A stretch of 46,870 nucleotides of DNA from JBOGGX01 sp050744245 (GTDB lineage Bacteria > Actinomycetota > Acidimicrobiia > Acidimicrobiales > JBOGGX01). Positions 30,358 to 38,185 of this stretch are shown one piece after another. The stretch lies in contig JBOGGX010000018.1 of assembly GCA_050744245.1 (NCBI GenBank), positions 1 through 46,870 of the forward strand. The letters are read 5' to 3'. Position 1 is the stretch's first letter, and each line of letters opens with the position of its first letter. The position numbers were made by a program, and so were the translations under genes. The notes under the pieces are model-generated. The model saw only the letters and a list, made by a program, of their open reading frames with translations. It was not told the DNA's origin and did no database searches.

Positions 30358-32883
30358 GTGGCGCGGGCCTGGCTGATCGGGCGGGGGCTACGCCAGCGCT
30401 GGTTCGCCCTGCTGCCGGTCGCCCTCATCGTCGCCCTCGGCTCGACCGGGGCGTTGGTCGCCTTCGGGGCGGCCGAACGGACCGCGAACGCGTACCCCCG
30501 CTACCTCGACCGGGCAGCGGTTGGCGACGTGCTGCTCAACCCGTCGCTGAACACCATCGACATCGACGAGATCATCCGCAGCCTCCCCGGTGTCGAGCAG
30601 GTCACCAGCGATGCGCTCTTACAGGCCAGCCTCGACGAGGGCGCGCCGCGTACCCTGGCCGACGCGCGCACCTCGGCCGATCCCTATGTCCAGGTGCGCG
30701 GCTCGGTCGACGGCCGGTATACCGCAACAGACCGCCCAGCCCTCATTGCGGGTCGATCGTTCTCCGGCTCGGAAGAGGCCATCGTGAGCGCCGAGCTGGC
30801 CGACGCCATGGACGTCGCCGTCGGGGATGTCGTCCCGGTGGCGTTCTGGCAAGCCTCGGTCGAGTTTGCCGATCCGAACGTCGTCCACTCTCCCGTTGGG
30901 GTCGAGCGCCTCACCGTGGTCGGCATCGCCACCTTCCCCGACGAGGTGCTCCCCGACGAGCTCTACCCCAGGTTGAAGCTGATCGTGAGCCCGGACGTGG
31001 TCGAACGCTACGACTGCCTGCCCGAGTCTCCTCCCCGAGATGTGAGCTTCGACGAGGCGCTCGCCGCGTTGCTCCCGGAGGGCTGTGCAGTCTCCTACCG
31101 GTACTACTCGCTGGGGATGGCGCAGGGCGACGCGGGCGTCGCTCCCGCGCTCGAGGTGTTCCTCGGCCGGGCCGAGGAGCTCAACGCCGAGCTTCCGGTC
31201 TTCGACGACGAGGGGTCGCCGAGTTACTTCCTCATCGCCACCACCACCGCCCAGGAGCGGCAGCGGGTCGAGCGGTCGAACCAGCCGACCGTCGCCGCCC
31301 TCCTGGTCCTGGGCCTGGCCGCGGCCGCGGTGACGCTCGTCGTGTTGGGATTGGCGGTGGTTCGCGAACTGCGCCGGCGCCAGTCCGACCAGCGGCAATG
31401 GTGGCAGCTGGGGTTGGCCCGCGGCGACCGGATGTGGGCGCTGGCCATTCCCTTGCTCGGCGCCGTCGGCCTCGGCCTGGCGACGGCGGTGCCACTCAGC
31501 TGGCTGCTCTCGCCGGTCGGCCCGGCCGGCCTGGTGCGCTCGGTCGAGCCCGATCCGGCTCGCTCCTGGTCGAGTTGGGTCGGGTTCGGAGCGGTGGCGA
31601 TGGCCGCCGTCTGCGGCATCGGCGTCGTCGCGCTCGTCTACCAGCAGAGTCGGCGAGTCGGGGCGGCGCAGCTCGTTCGGCGGCGCGAGCCCGCCCTGGT
31701 GAACCGCGTCATCGGGGGCGCCGGCCGCCCGGAGACCGCCGAGGGCCTCCGGGCCGCCTTCGGGGGCCATCGGAGCGCGGGCCTGGTGGTGGCCAGCGGC
31801 GGCGTGGCCGCCGCGGTGTTCCTCGGCGCCGTGATCTTCGGCACCAGCCTGGCCACGGTCGTCACGACTCCTGCCTCCTACGGGTGGCCGTGGGACCTGG
31901 CCGTGATGACCGGGGCTGGGTATGGCGACCTGGACACGGACGCGGTCGACGCCACGCTCGGTCCCCGCGACGACGTCGACGGCTGGAGCCTGCTCGGCTT
32001 CACCAACGAGGTCACGATCGACGGAGCCCCGGTCCTCGCCGTCATCGGGTTCGACGAGCTGTCGGCGCTCGACATCAACGTCGTTGAGGGGCGACTGCCC
32101 GCAGGGACGGCCCAGGTCGCGCTCGGCTCTCGCACCGCCGCCCAGCTCGACCTGGACGTCGGCGATCAGGCCGAGGTGCGCGGGGGCGGCGTCGAGACCG
32201 GTCCGGTGACCGTGACCGGCATCGTCGTGCTGCCGGCACTCGGGCCCTTGAACTCCGACCGGGCCGCGCCGGGGGTCGGCATGCTCCTCCCGGCGACGAT
32301 GGCCGACAACGAGGAAGACAGCCTGGTCACCTTTGCCGGGATCGACCTGGCGCCGGGGGCCGACCGGCGCGCCGTCGCCGACGAGCTGCACGACGCGTTC
32401 GGGTCATGGGACCTCATCGGCGAGGACCCGTTCCGGTACGCCGAGCCGGTCCGACCGGCCGAGATCGTGAACGCCGAGACGATGCGGGTCGTGCCGTTGA
32501 TCGTCGGCGGCCTGCTCGTGGTGACCGCGGCCATCGGGCTGTCCGTCGCCGTGGTCATCTCGGTCCGGTCCCGCCGTCGCGAGCTCGCGATCCTGCGGGC
32601 GCTCGGTCTCACCGGCGGCCAGGTCCGCCGGTCGGTGCGCGTCCAGTCCGTGGCCACGATGGCCGGAGCGCTGGTCGTCGGCGTGCCCGTCGGCGTGCTC
32701 ATCGGGCGGCTGACCTGGCGGGCGTTCGCCGCGCAGCTCGGCGTGGTCGACGATCCGACGATCTCGGCGCTCTGGATCCTCGCCACCGTGCTCGGGGGGT
32801 TGGCGATCGCCGTCCTCGTCGCCGCGGTACCCGCCCGATCGGCCGCCCGAGCCGAGCCGGCGCTCATCCTGAGGACGCCGTAG
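30358..32883 (+). CDS. FtsX-like ABC transporter permease, second orphan copy
   Basis: An 841-residue protein from GTG 30358 with the same duplicated-FtsX layout as the product of 6667-9054. The first helix is ALLPVALIVALGSTGALVAF, followed by AAERTANAYPRYLDRAA (the other copy has ARRTASAYTRFLDAT). After the large extracytoplasmic domain come helices VAALLVLGLAAAAVTLVVLG and AIPLLGAVGLGLATAVPLSW. A second extracytoplasmic domain leads to the terminal helices IVGGLLVVTAAIGLSVAVVI, RRRELAILRALGLTGGQVRR and PARSAARAEPALILRTP. The first extracytoplasmic domain is longer and contains a CLPESPPRD...LLPEGC pair of cysteines that the other copy lacks. No ATPase gene is nearby. Substrate unknown. Confidence 0.85.
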   Translation: MARAWLIGRGLRQRWFALLPVALIVALGSTGALVAFGAAERTANAYPRYLDRAAVGDVLLNPSLNTIDIDEIIRSLPGVEQVTSDALLQASLDEGAPRTLADARTSADPYVQVRGSVDGRYTATDRPALIAGRSFSGSEEAIVSAELADAMDVAVGDVVPVAFWQASVEFADPNVVHSPVGVERLTVVGIATFPDEVLPDELYPRLKLIVSPDVVERYDCLPESPPRDVSFDEALAALLPEGCAVSYRYYSLGMAQGDAGVAPALEVFLGRAEELNAELPVFDDEGSPSYFLIATTTAQERQRVERSNQPTVAALLVLGLAAAAVTLVVLGLAVVRELRRRQSDQRQWWQLGLARGDRMWALAIPLLGAVGLGLATAVPLSWLLSPVGPAGLVRSVEPDPARSWSSWVGFGAVAMAAVCGIGVVALVYQQSRRVGAAQLVRRREPALVNRVIGGAGRPETAEGLRAAFGGHRSAGLVVASGGVAAAVFLGAVIFGTSLATVVTTPASYGWPWDLAVMTGAGYGDLDTDAVDATLGPRDDVDGWSLLGFTNEVTIDGAPVLAVIGFDELSALDINVVEGRLPAGTAQVALGSRTAAQLDLDVGDQAEVRGGGVETGPVTVTGIVVLPALGPLNSDRAAPGVGMLLPATMADNEEDSLVTFAGIDLAPGADRRAVADELHDAFGSWDLIGEDPFRYAEPVRPAEIVNAETMRVVPLIVGGLLVVTAAIGLSVAVVISVRSRRRELAILRALGLTGGQVRRSVRVQSVATMAGALVVGVPVGVLIGRLTWRAFAAQLGVVDDPTISALWILATVLGGLAIAVLVAAVPARSAARAEPALILRTP

Positions 32884-32895
32884 CCAGAACCGCCC

Positions 32896-32944
32896 CGTTC
32901 TCTGTCGAGTTGCGCGCGGAGCCCGCGCAACTCGCCACAGAACG
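32896..32944. terminator. Long imperfect hairpin between convergent genes
   Basis: Two 21-base arms (32896-32916, CGTTCTCTGTCGAGTTGCGC plus one G; 32924-32944) pair with two mismatches around a 7-base loop. It lies between the ends of the FtsX permease gene and the opposing VOC gene. There is no T-run on either side, so a bidirectional terminator role is inferred from position. Confidence 0.55.
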
Positions 32945-32956
32945 CCGTCGCCGCCG

Positions 32957-33385
32957 TTACTCGAAGTCCTCCGGCTTCCAGTCACGCGGCTCGACCAGCA
33001 CCAACCAGTTGCCGGAGTTGTCGCGCATCACCGCCTCGACGCCGTAGGGGCGGTCGGCCGGCTCCTGCAGGAAGGTCACGCCCTTGTCCGACAGTTCGGT
33101 GAAGGTCTTCCGGCAGTCGTCGACGCGCAGTCCGACCCCGTTGAACGAGCCCTTGGCGAGCAGCCGCCGGACGGCGTCGGCCGACTCCGGGTCCATCGGC
33201 GGGCCCGGGATCATGAGCGTCAGCTCGAGCTCCGGCTGGCTCGGGTGGCCGACGGTCACCCAGCGAAACCCGTCGCCCATCTTGACGTCGGCCCGCGGCT
33301 CGAAGCCGAGGACGTCGACGTAGAAGCCGCGGGTGGCGTCGATGTCGTCACAGAAGATGGTGGCCAGGGACACGTTGGTGATCAT
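32957..33385 (-). CDS. VOC-family protein
   Basis: A 142-residue glyoxalase/bleomycin-resistance-fold protein. The N-terminal module is VSLATIFCDDIDATRGFYVD with VLGFEPRADVKMGDGFRWV. The second is FNGVGLRVDDCRKTFTELSD followed by VTFLQEPADRPYGVEAVMRD and NSGNWLVLVEPRDW. Lys- and Gly-rich antibiotic-binding signatures are absent, so lactoylglutathione-lyase activity cannot be assumed. It is 10 bases downstream of an AraC-type regulator on the same strand; this regulator/VOC pair is common in actinobacteria, where the regulator probably controls the pair. Start ATG 33385. Confidence 0.85.
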   Translation of the reverse strand: MITNVSLATIFCDDIDATRGFYVDVLGFEPRADVKMGDGFRWVTVGHPSQPELELTLMIPGPPMDPESADAVRRLLAKGSFNGVGLRVDDCRKTFTELSDKGVTFLQEPADRPYGVEAVMRDNSGNWLVLVEPRDWKPEDFE

Positions 33386-33394
33386 GTGGCGACA

Positions 33395-33883
33395 CTACGG
33401 CTCCCCCTCGCCGATGGCTTCTCCAGGATTGCGCGATTGCCCGCTGGCCCTGACGCGGTGGCCGTCGAGCTCGTAGACGCCGCGCATGAAGAGATAGCAG
33501 CCGGGGATGTGGGGCTGGCCGGCCCGGGCCCAGCGGTCGCGGTACTCGATCGGCGAGTCGCCCGTGAGCTCCCGGAACCGGCTGGAGAACGAGCCCAGGC
33601 TGGTGTAGCCGACCATCATGCAGATCTCGGTGACGGTCAGGTTGGCCGATCGCAGCAGGTCCTGGGCCCGCTCGATGCGGCGGCGGGTCAGGTAGCGCAT
33701 CGGCGTCTCGCCGTAGACCCGGGCGAAGCAGCGCACGAAGTGATGGCGCGACACGGCGGCCACGTCGGCGATGGCCGCCAGGTCGAGCGGGTCTGCGTAG
33801 CACCGGTCCATGCGGTCACGGGCGCGTCGCAGATGGGCGAGGAGCTGCGCCGGCACCGGAGGGGCTTTGCCCACGCCGCCCAT
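33395..33883 (-). CDS. AraC-family transcriptional regulator
   Basis: A 162-residue regulator consisting mainly of the AraC double helix-turn-helix. Features in order are DRCYADPLDLAAIADVAAVS, HHFVRCFARVYGETPMRYLT, RRIERAQDLLRSANLTVTEI and MVGYTSLGSFSSRFRELTG. A short C-terminal tail carries the PIEYRDRWARAGQPHIPGCY segment typical of the small AraC proteins linked to VOC genes. No N-terminal sensing domain is present, so it probably acts constitutively or through the partner protein. The first 24 residues are less certain. It is upstream of the VOC gene and probably co-transcribed. Confidence 0.85.
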   Translation of the reverse strand: MGGVGKAPPVPAQLLAHLRRARDRMDRCYADPLDLAAIADVAAVSRHHFVRCFARVYGETPMRYLTRRRIERAQDLLRSANLTVTEICMMVGYTSLGSFSSRFRELTGDSPIEYRDRWARAGQPHIPGCYLFMRGVYELDGHRVRASGQSRNPGEAIGEGEP

Positions 33884-33941
33884 TCTGTCGTCGACGGGTG
33901 GGCGGTCGGTGGGCGTCGGTCGGCGGTCGGTGGGCGGTCCG
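33884..33941. repeat. Short low-complexity GGTCGGTGGGCG-type repeat
   Basis: The spacer between the AraC gene and the DNA polymerase IV gene has about four imperfect copies of a GGTGGGCGGTC or GGTCGGCGGTC unit. It is a simple-sequence stretch with no further structure seen. Confidence 0.5.
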
Positions 33942-35126
33942 TCAGTCGGGGAGCAGCGGCATCACCATGCCGGTGTCCCGGCCGAGCAGGACCGCCCGGG
34001 TGACGGCGGCCGACCCGAAGCGGTCGCGCACCCGGTCGAGGGCGGCGTCGAGGGCGCGGACGTCGCGGGTGTCGTAGGGGAGGGCGAGCTGGACGGCGGC
34101 GTCGTCGGCGAGGTTGCTGACCGCCAGGCCGACGAGGGTGAGCCCTTGGTGGCGGATGAGGGGCCCGGCCTCCTCCAGCAGCGCCCGGGCGGTGGTCAGG
34201 ACGGTCTGGGTCTCGGCCGTCGCCTCGGCCAGCGTGTGGGATCGGGTGGCCCGCGAGTAGTCGTCGAACCGCAGGCGAAGGGCCACCGTGCGGCCCACCC
34301 GCCCGGCCGCCCGCAGGCGGCGGGTCACCCGGTCGACCAGGCCAACCAGGTTGGCGTCGATGGCCGCCGGCGGATGCCTGGCCCATCCCGTGGCGTGCTG
34401 CGAACCGATCGATCGCCGCCGCCGGCCGATCTGCACCGGCCGGGGGTCATGGTTGTGGGCCAGGGCGTGGAGATGGCGCCCCGAGGCCCGACCGAGTATC
34501 GCGACCAGCGTGGGCTCGCCCAGCTGCGCCACCTCGCCGACGGTCCTGATGCCCCGCTCGTTGAGCTTGCGCGCCGTCACCTGGCCGACCCCCCACAGCC
34601 GCTGGACAGGGAGCGGGTGGAGGAAGTCGAGCTCCTCGTCGGGCGGGACGAGCAGCAGGCCGTCGGGCTTGGCCACGGCGCTGGCCACCTTGGCCAGGAA
34701 CTTGGTCCGCGCCACCCCGACGGTGATGGGCAGCCCCACCCGGTCGAGGACCCGGCGCCGCAGCCGCGCCGCGATGTCGATCGCCGGACCCTCGAGCCGC
34801 CGCAGCCCGCCGACGTCGAGGAACGCCTCGTCGATCGACAACCCCTCGACCAACGGGGTGGTGTCGGCGAACACGTCGAAGACGGCCGTGCTCGCGTCGG
34901 CGTAGGCCGACATCCGGGGCGAGACGACGACGGCGTGGGGACAGAGGCGGCGGGCCTCCCGGCCGCCCATCGCGGTGCGCACGCCGAACGCCTTGGCCTC
35001 GTAGCTGGCGGCGAGCACGACGCCGCCGCCGACGATGACGGGCCGGCCTCTGAGCCCCGGGTCGTCTCGCTGCTCGACCGAGGCGAAGAACGCATCGAGG
35101 TCTGCGTGCAGGATCGATGCCTCCAC
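33942..35126 (-). CDS. dinB: DNA polymerase IV, Y-family translesion polymerase
   Basis: An error-prone polymerase of about 394 residues. The first catalytic motif is ILHADLDAFFASVEQRDDP, and the second carboxylate pair is LSIDEAFLDV; TVGVARTKFLAKVASAVAKP is the palm/fingers signature. WGVGQVTARKLNERGIRTVG is the helix-hairpin-helix thumb, and the little-finger domain ends RAVLLGRDTGMVMPLLPD. The start is taken as GTG 35126 (VEASILHADLDAFF); an in-frame GTG at 35132 is the alternative. A SOS-box-like sequence overlaps both, so induction by DNA damage is likely. No clear C-terminal clamp-binding motif was identified. Confidence 0.9.
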   Translation of the reverse strand: MEASILHADLDAFFASVEQRDDPGLRGRPVIVGGGVVLAASYEAKAFGVRTAMGGREARRLCPHAVVVSPRMSAYADASTAVFDVFADTTPLVEGLSIDEAFLDVGGLRRLEGPAIDIAARLRRRVLDRVGLPITVGVARTKFLAKVASAVAKPDGLLLVPPDEELDFLHPLPVQRLWGVGQVTARKLNERGIRTVGEVAQLGEPTLVAILGRASGRHLHALAHNHDPRPVQIGRRRRSIGSQHATGWARHPPAAIDANLVGLVDRVTRRLRAAGRVGRTVALRLRFDDYSRATRSHTLAEATAETQTVLTTARALLEEAGPLIRHQGLTLVGLAVSNLADDAAVQLALPYDTRDVRALDAALDRVRDRFGSAAVTRAVLLGRDTGMVMPLLPD

Positions 35127-35139
35127 AAACACATGTTCG
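35126..35139 (-). promoter_or_regulatory. LexA (SOS) box overlapping the dinB start
   Basis: On the minus strand the sequence is CGAACATGTGTTTG, which fits the actinobacterial CGAAC-N4-GTTYG LexA pattern (one arm has T in place of C). It touches the GTG used as start, so LexA binding would block initiation directly. It also implies a leaderless or very short 5' end. Confidence 0.6.
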
Positions 35140-35159
35140 CATACGACGCCAGGGCCGGG

Positions 35160-35425
35160 CTACTCCGGATAGGCCACCAGCTCCGCCGCCTTGATCGTGG
35201 CCCGGACGTGGCGGCCTCGATCGAGGTCGAGCTCGGCCACTGCGCCCGGCGTGACCTCGGCGACGACCGAGGGCGATCCGGTCAGCCGGACACGAACGCG
35301 GTCGCCCGCGGCCGCGATGGAGTCGACCGTCGGCCATGTAGCGGGAGCCAGGCCGGGGGCTCAACTCGGCCGCGCCGCCGTCGTGGGTGATGCGGCCGTG
35401 TTCGGCGCACCTGCGGCCACGCGCA
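35160..35425 (-). pseudogene. ModC-like ABC transporter ATPase, C-terminal remnant
   Basis: From the stop at 35160-35162 the minus strand reads, upstream in order, RVRLTGSPSVVAEVTPGAV, AELDLDRGRHVRATIKAAEL and VAYPE, the TOBE-domain end of molybdate-type ABC ATPases. Further 5' in another frame are EHGRITHDGGAAELSPRPGS and RYMADGR, resembling the region after the switch loop. No start codon, Walker A, signature or Walker B survives. The frames change near 35340, so this is a frameshifted fragment of an importer ATPase gene next to dinB. Confidence 0.55.
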
Positions 35426-35437
35426 CCCGCTACGATA

Positions 35438-35451
35438 GTTGCGTACGCAAC
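35438..35451 (+). promoter_or_regulatory. 14-bp perfect palindrome upstream of the pirin gene
   Basis: GTTGCGTACGCAAC lies between a possible -10 element (TACGAT, 35431-35436) and the GGAGG of the pirin gene at 35457-35461. The symmetric, MarR-like operator position suggests repression of the pirin promoter. Confidence 0.5.
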
Positions 35452-35465
35452 GACCTGGAGGCTCG

Positions 35466-36422
35466 ATGCCCGCCGTCACCGCCGATCCGCTCACCCTCCC
35501 CAAGCTGCCGGTCACGGAGCCGGGGGCCCGGTCCCGATCGGTCCGCACCGTGACCACCGCGCCGGGCGGCTTCGAGGGTGAGGGCTTCCCCGTCCGGCGG
35601 GCCTTCGCCGGGGTCGACCTGGCCGACCTCGACCCGTTCATCCACATGGACCAGATGGGCGAGGTCGACTACGCCCCCTACGAGCCCAGGGGCACCGATT
35701 GGCATCCGCACCGCGGGTTCGAGACCGTCACCTACATCCTCGATGGCACCTTCCTCCACCAGGACTCCCACGGTGGGGGCGGGGTCATCTCCAACGGCGC
35801 CACCCAGTGGATGACGGCCGGCGGCGGCGTGCTGCACATCGAGACGCCGCCCGAGGAGCTGGTGATCAGCGGTGGGCTGTTCCACGGGATCCAGCTGTGG
35901 GTCAACCTGCCGGCCAAGGACAAGATGGTGGCGCCTCGGTACCAGAGCCTGGAGCCCGACCTGGTCACGCTCGTGGCCTCCCCCGACGGGGGCGCCCTGG
36001 TGCGTCTGATCGCCGGTGACCTCGGCGAAGCCAACGGCCCGGGCGACACGTACACGCCGATCACCGTCGCCCACGCGACGCTCTCGCCCGGGGCCAGGCT
36101 CGAGGTGCCGTGGCGGGCCGACTTCAACGCCCTGGCCTACGTGCTGTCCGGCGAGGGCACGGTCGGACTCGATGCCCGGCCGATCGAGACCGGCCAGCTC
36201 GGGCTGTTCGGTCCGGGTGACTCGCTCAACTTGGGCGGCCACCGCACCCGCCCGCTCGACGTGCTGCTGCTCGGCGGGCGCCCCATCCGTGAGCCGGTCG
36301 CCGCCTACGGCCCCTTCGTGATGAACACCAGGGCCGAGTTGGTCCAGGCGGTCGACGACTTCCAGGCCGGCCGGCTCGGCACCGTGCCGCCCGACGGACT
36401 GCGCCCGTACCGCCGCGGCTGA
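35466..36422 (+). CDS. Pirin-family protein
   Basis: A bicupin protein of 318 residues from ATG 35466, preceded by GGAGG. The N-terminal cupin has LADLDPFIHMDQMGEVDYAP, WHPHRGFETVTYILDGTFLH, the H-x-H and downstream His residues that bind the metal, and WMTAGGGVLHIETPPEE. The second cupin runs to LSGEGTVGLDARPIETGQLG and LLGGRPIREPVAAYGPFVMN. Some pirins are quercetinases; for most the role is unclear. The palindrome between the promoter and the start suggests regulation by a dedicated repressor, none of which is encoded nearby. Convergent with the CapA-like gene across a hairpin. Confidence 0.9.
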   Translation: MPAVTADPLTLPKLPVTEPGARSRSVRTVTTAPGGFEGEGFPVRRAFAGVDLADLDPFIHMDQMGEVDYAPYEPRGTDWHPHRGFETVTYILDGTFLHQDSHGGGGVISNGATQWMTAGGGVLHIETPPEELVISGGLFHGIQLWVNLPAKDKMVAPRYQSLEPDLVTLVASPDGGALVRLIAGDLGEANGPGDTYTPITVAHATLSPGARLEVPWRADFNALAYVLSGEGTVGLDARPIETGQLGLFGPGDSLNLGGHRTRPLDVLLLGGRPIREPVAAYGPFVMNTRAELVQAVDDFQAGRLGTVPPDGLRPYRRG

Positions 36423-36449
36423 CTGCGAGCTGCTCGCGCGTCCGTGTTC

Positions 36450-36502
36450 CCGAGGTTTTCGCGCCTGACCACCGCAGCGGTGGTGGATCGCAGGAACCTC
36501 GG
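36450..36502. terminator. Nested hairpins between convergent genes
   Basis: The outer arms CCGAGGTT (36450-36457) and AACCTCGG (36495-36502) enclose an inner ACCACCGC (36468-36475) and GCGGTGGT (36477-36484). It lies just after the pirin stop and before the opposing CapA-like stop. A bidirectional terminator or RNA-processing role is inferred. Confidence 0.5.
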
Positions 36503-36524
36503 TGCCGGACAGCCTTCTCCGGCC

Positions 36525-37676
36525 CTACGGCGTGAGGTCGGTGCAGTCGCGCAGGCGGTCCCAGTCGGCCCGGGCCGCCTCGGCCTCGGGTGACACCATC
36601 GGCACCGGCTGGCGGTCGACCATCCGGGCGGGAACCCAGTCGAAGGCGTCGACCCGTTGACCGGTGATGGTGACGAGGAACACCCCGGTCACGGTGTCGG
36701 TCGCCACCCTCGACGAGAAGGCGAAGTTGCCCAGCCCGTAGTGCACGACCGCGTCGCCGAGCCGCCCGCCCCCCAGGAGCTGGTGGGCGTGTGAGCCGAC
36801 GACGGCGTCGGCCCCGGCGTCGACCAGTTGGCGAGCCAGCGTGCGTTGCACCTCGCTCGGGCACTGCACCCGCTCGATCCCCCAGTGGAGGAAGACCACG
36901 ACCGTGTCGGCGACCGCCCGGGCCTCGGCCACGGCCTGGAGGAGGCGGTCGACGCGGAGCGCGGAGGCGAGTCCGGGTTGCTCGGGCGTGGCGGTCCACG
37001 AGTCGACCAGATGGTCGTCGAAGACCTGGTTGGCGGCCAGGATCGCGATGCGCTGGCCCCGGATCTCGGCGACGAAGGGCGCGTACGCCTCGGCCTCGTT
37101 CTGCCCGATGCCGATGATCGGGAAGCCGAGATCGCGCTCCGCCTGGAGCGTCTCCTGGAACGACGCCGGCCCGTAGTCCATGCCGTGGTTGTTGGCGGCC
37201 GACACGACGTCGACGCCGGCCGACCGGTAGGCCTCCAGTGCCCGCGGAGGGGCTTGGAAGGTGTAGGTCTTGTTCTCCGGTGCGCCGCCGGCACCGAGCG
37301 CGGTCTCCATGTTGACCACGGCCAGATCGGCGGCGGACAGGATGGGCGCCACCGGAGCGAGCACGCTGGCCGGATCGGCGGCCAGGCGACCCTCGATGGC
37401 GCCGTCGAAGAACGTGTCGCCCGCGAAGGCGATGGTGACCGCCTGACCGGTGCCGAGGACGGGGTCGCGTGTGGTGGTCGGTGCGATCGAGGTCGTCGTC
37501 GACCTCGGCCCGCCCGTCGTCGAACCGACGGCGCGGGCGCCCGACGGTTCCTGGTCCTTGAGGGCGACGAAGACGGCCGCGGCGGCGCCGACGCACCCGA
37601 CGACGAAGATGACAAGGAGGAGTCGGAGGCTCCAGGTCGGGCGGCGGGCGTGCCTGGGCCGGTGCCGGCGGCGCAC
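36525..37676 (-). CDS. CapA-family metallophosphatase-like protein, membrane-anchored or secreted
   Basis: A 383-residue product. A basic N-terminus and a hydrophobic segment (LRLLLVIFVVGCVGAAAAVF) form a membrane anchor or signal sequence, followed by a Ser/Thr/Pro-rich linker. The CapA/PgsA-like metallophosphatase domain then shows TIAFAGDTFFDGA (metal ligands), LAVVNMETALGAGG, VVSAANNHGMDYGPASF, VVVFLHWGIE and AVVGSHAHQLLGG, followed by VVHYGLGNFAF. The family is linked to poly-gamma-glutamate and other capsule synthesis, but most members are uncharacterised. No capBC genes are adjacent, so polymer synthesis is not implied. Start ATG 37676; convergent with the pirin gene. Confidence 0.85.
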   Translation of the reverse strand: MRRRHRPRHARRPTWSLRLLLVIFVVGCVGAAAAVFVALKDQEPSGARAVGSTTGGPRSTTTSIAPTTTRDPVLGTGQAVTIAFAGDTFFDGAIEGRLAADPASVLAPVAPILSAADLAVVNMETALGAGGAPENKTYTFQAPPRALEAYRSAGVDVVSAANNHGMDYGPASFQETLQAERDLGFPIIGIGQNEAEAYAPFVAEIRGQRIAILAANQVFDDHLVDSWTATPEQPGLASALRVDRLLQAVAEARAVADTVVVFLHWGIERVQCPSEVQRTLARQLVDAGADAVVGSHAHQLLGGGRLGDAVVHYGLGNFAFSSRVATDTVTGVFLVTITGQRVDAFDWVPARMVDRQPVPMVSPEAEAARADWDRLRDCTDLTP

Positions 37677-37734
37677 CCGGCGAACCTAACGAGGCCCGCC
37701 GTCGTGGCCGCGGATGCCTTGGCCCGCCGGCCGT

Positions 37735-38151
37735 TTACTCGGCTCGGTCGTGGGCCGGAGCGAGGCCCGGCAGCAGGCCGAGCCGCGCCGCGATCACCAC
37801 CACCTGCAGGGTGGTGGAACAGTCGAGCTTCGACCGCAGCCGCTTGAGGTGATCACGGCACGTGTTGGTCGTGATGCCCAGCCGGCGAGCGATCGTGTCG
37901 GAGGTCAGTCCGTCGGCGAGCAGGCGAAGCACCTCGAGCTCGCGGGGCGACAGGCGCGGCTCCGCCGCCCGACTCGCGGTCACGCGGTGCCAGGAGTCGA
38001 GCCGGTCGGTGTGGTGGCCGCGCAGCCCGTCGAGGGCGAGGGCGTGCGGGGCCGCGGTCGGCGATCGGGTCCGCACCCTACGCAGCCGTTTCGACCTCCT
38101 CTTCGTCGCGCCTGGGTGATGTCGCCTCGTCCTCGAGACGAGATCCGACAT
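37735..38151 (-). CDS. LuxR-type HTH protein divergent from the repeat protein gene
   Basis: The C-terminal ~70 residues are a LuxR helix-turn-helix: RLSPRELEVLRLLADGLTSD, IARRLGITTNTCRDHLKRLR and LDCSTTLQVVVIAARLGLLP. The preceding ~70 residues (to ATG 38151) are Arg- and His-rich with no recognised receiver or ligand-binding domain, so the upstream signal is unclear and the start may lie further in. The frame is open to 38313, but that part overlaps the signal peptide of the divergent gene. The divergent neighbour starts at 38186, only 34 bases away. The arrangement suggests that the protein regulates the secreted-repeat gene, by inference. Confidence 0.6.
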   Translation of the reverse strand: MSDLVSRTRRHHPGATKRRSKRLRRVRTRSPTAAPHALALDGLRGHHTDRLDSWHRVTASRAAEPRLSPRELEVLRLLADGLTSDTIARRLGITTNTCRDHLKRLRSKLDCSTTLQVVVIAARLGLLPGLAPAHDRAE

Positions 38152-38185
38152 CAACCAGACCAGACCTGCACGAAGGAGAGACTTC

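Noticed and set aside
30261..32087. Plus-strand frame of about 600 codons
   Set aside because: Shifted shadow of the second FtsX permease; Arg-rich and without motifs.
33884..33941. Functional iteron-like repeats
   Set aside because: Short, imperfect and lying in a spacer between two convergently unrelated genes; looks like simple-sequence drift.
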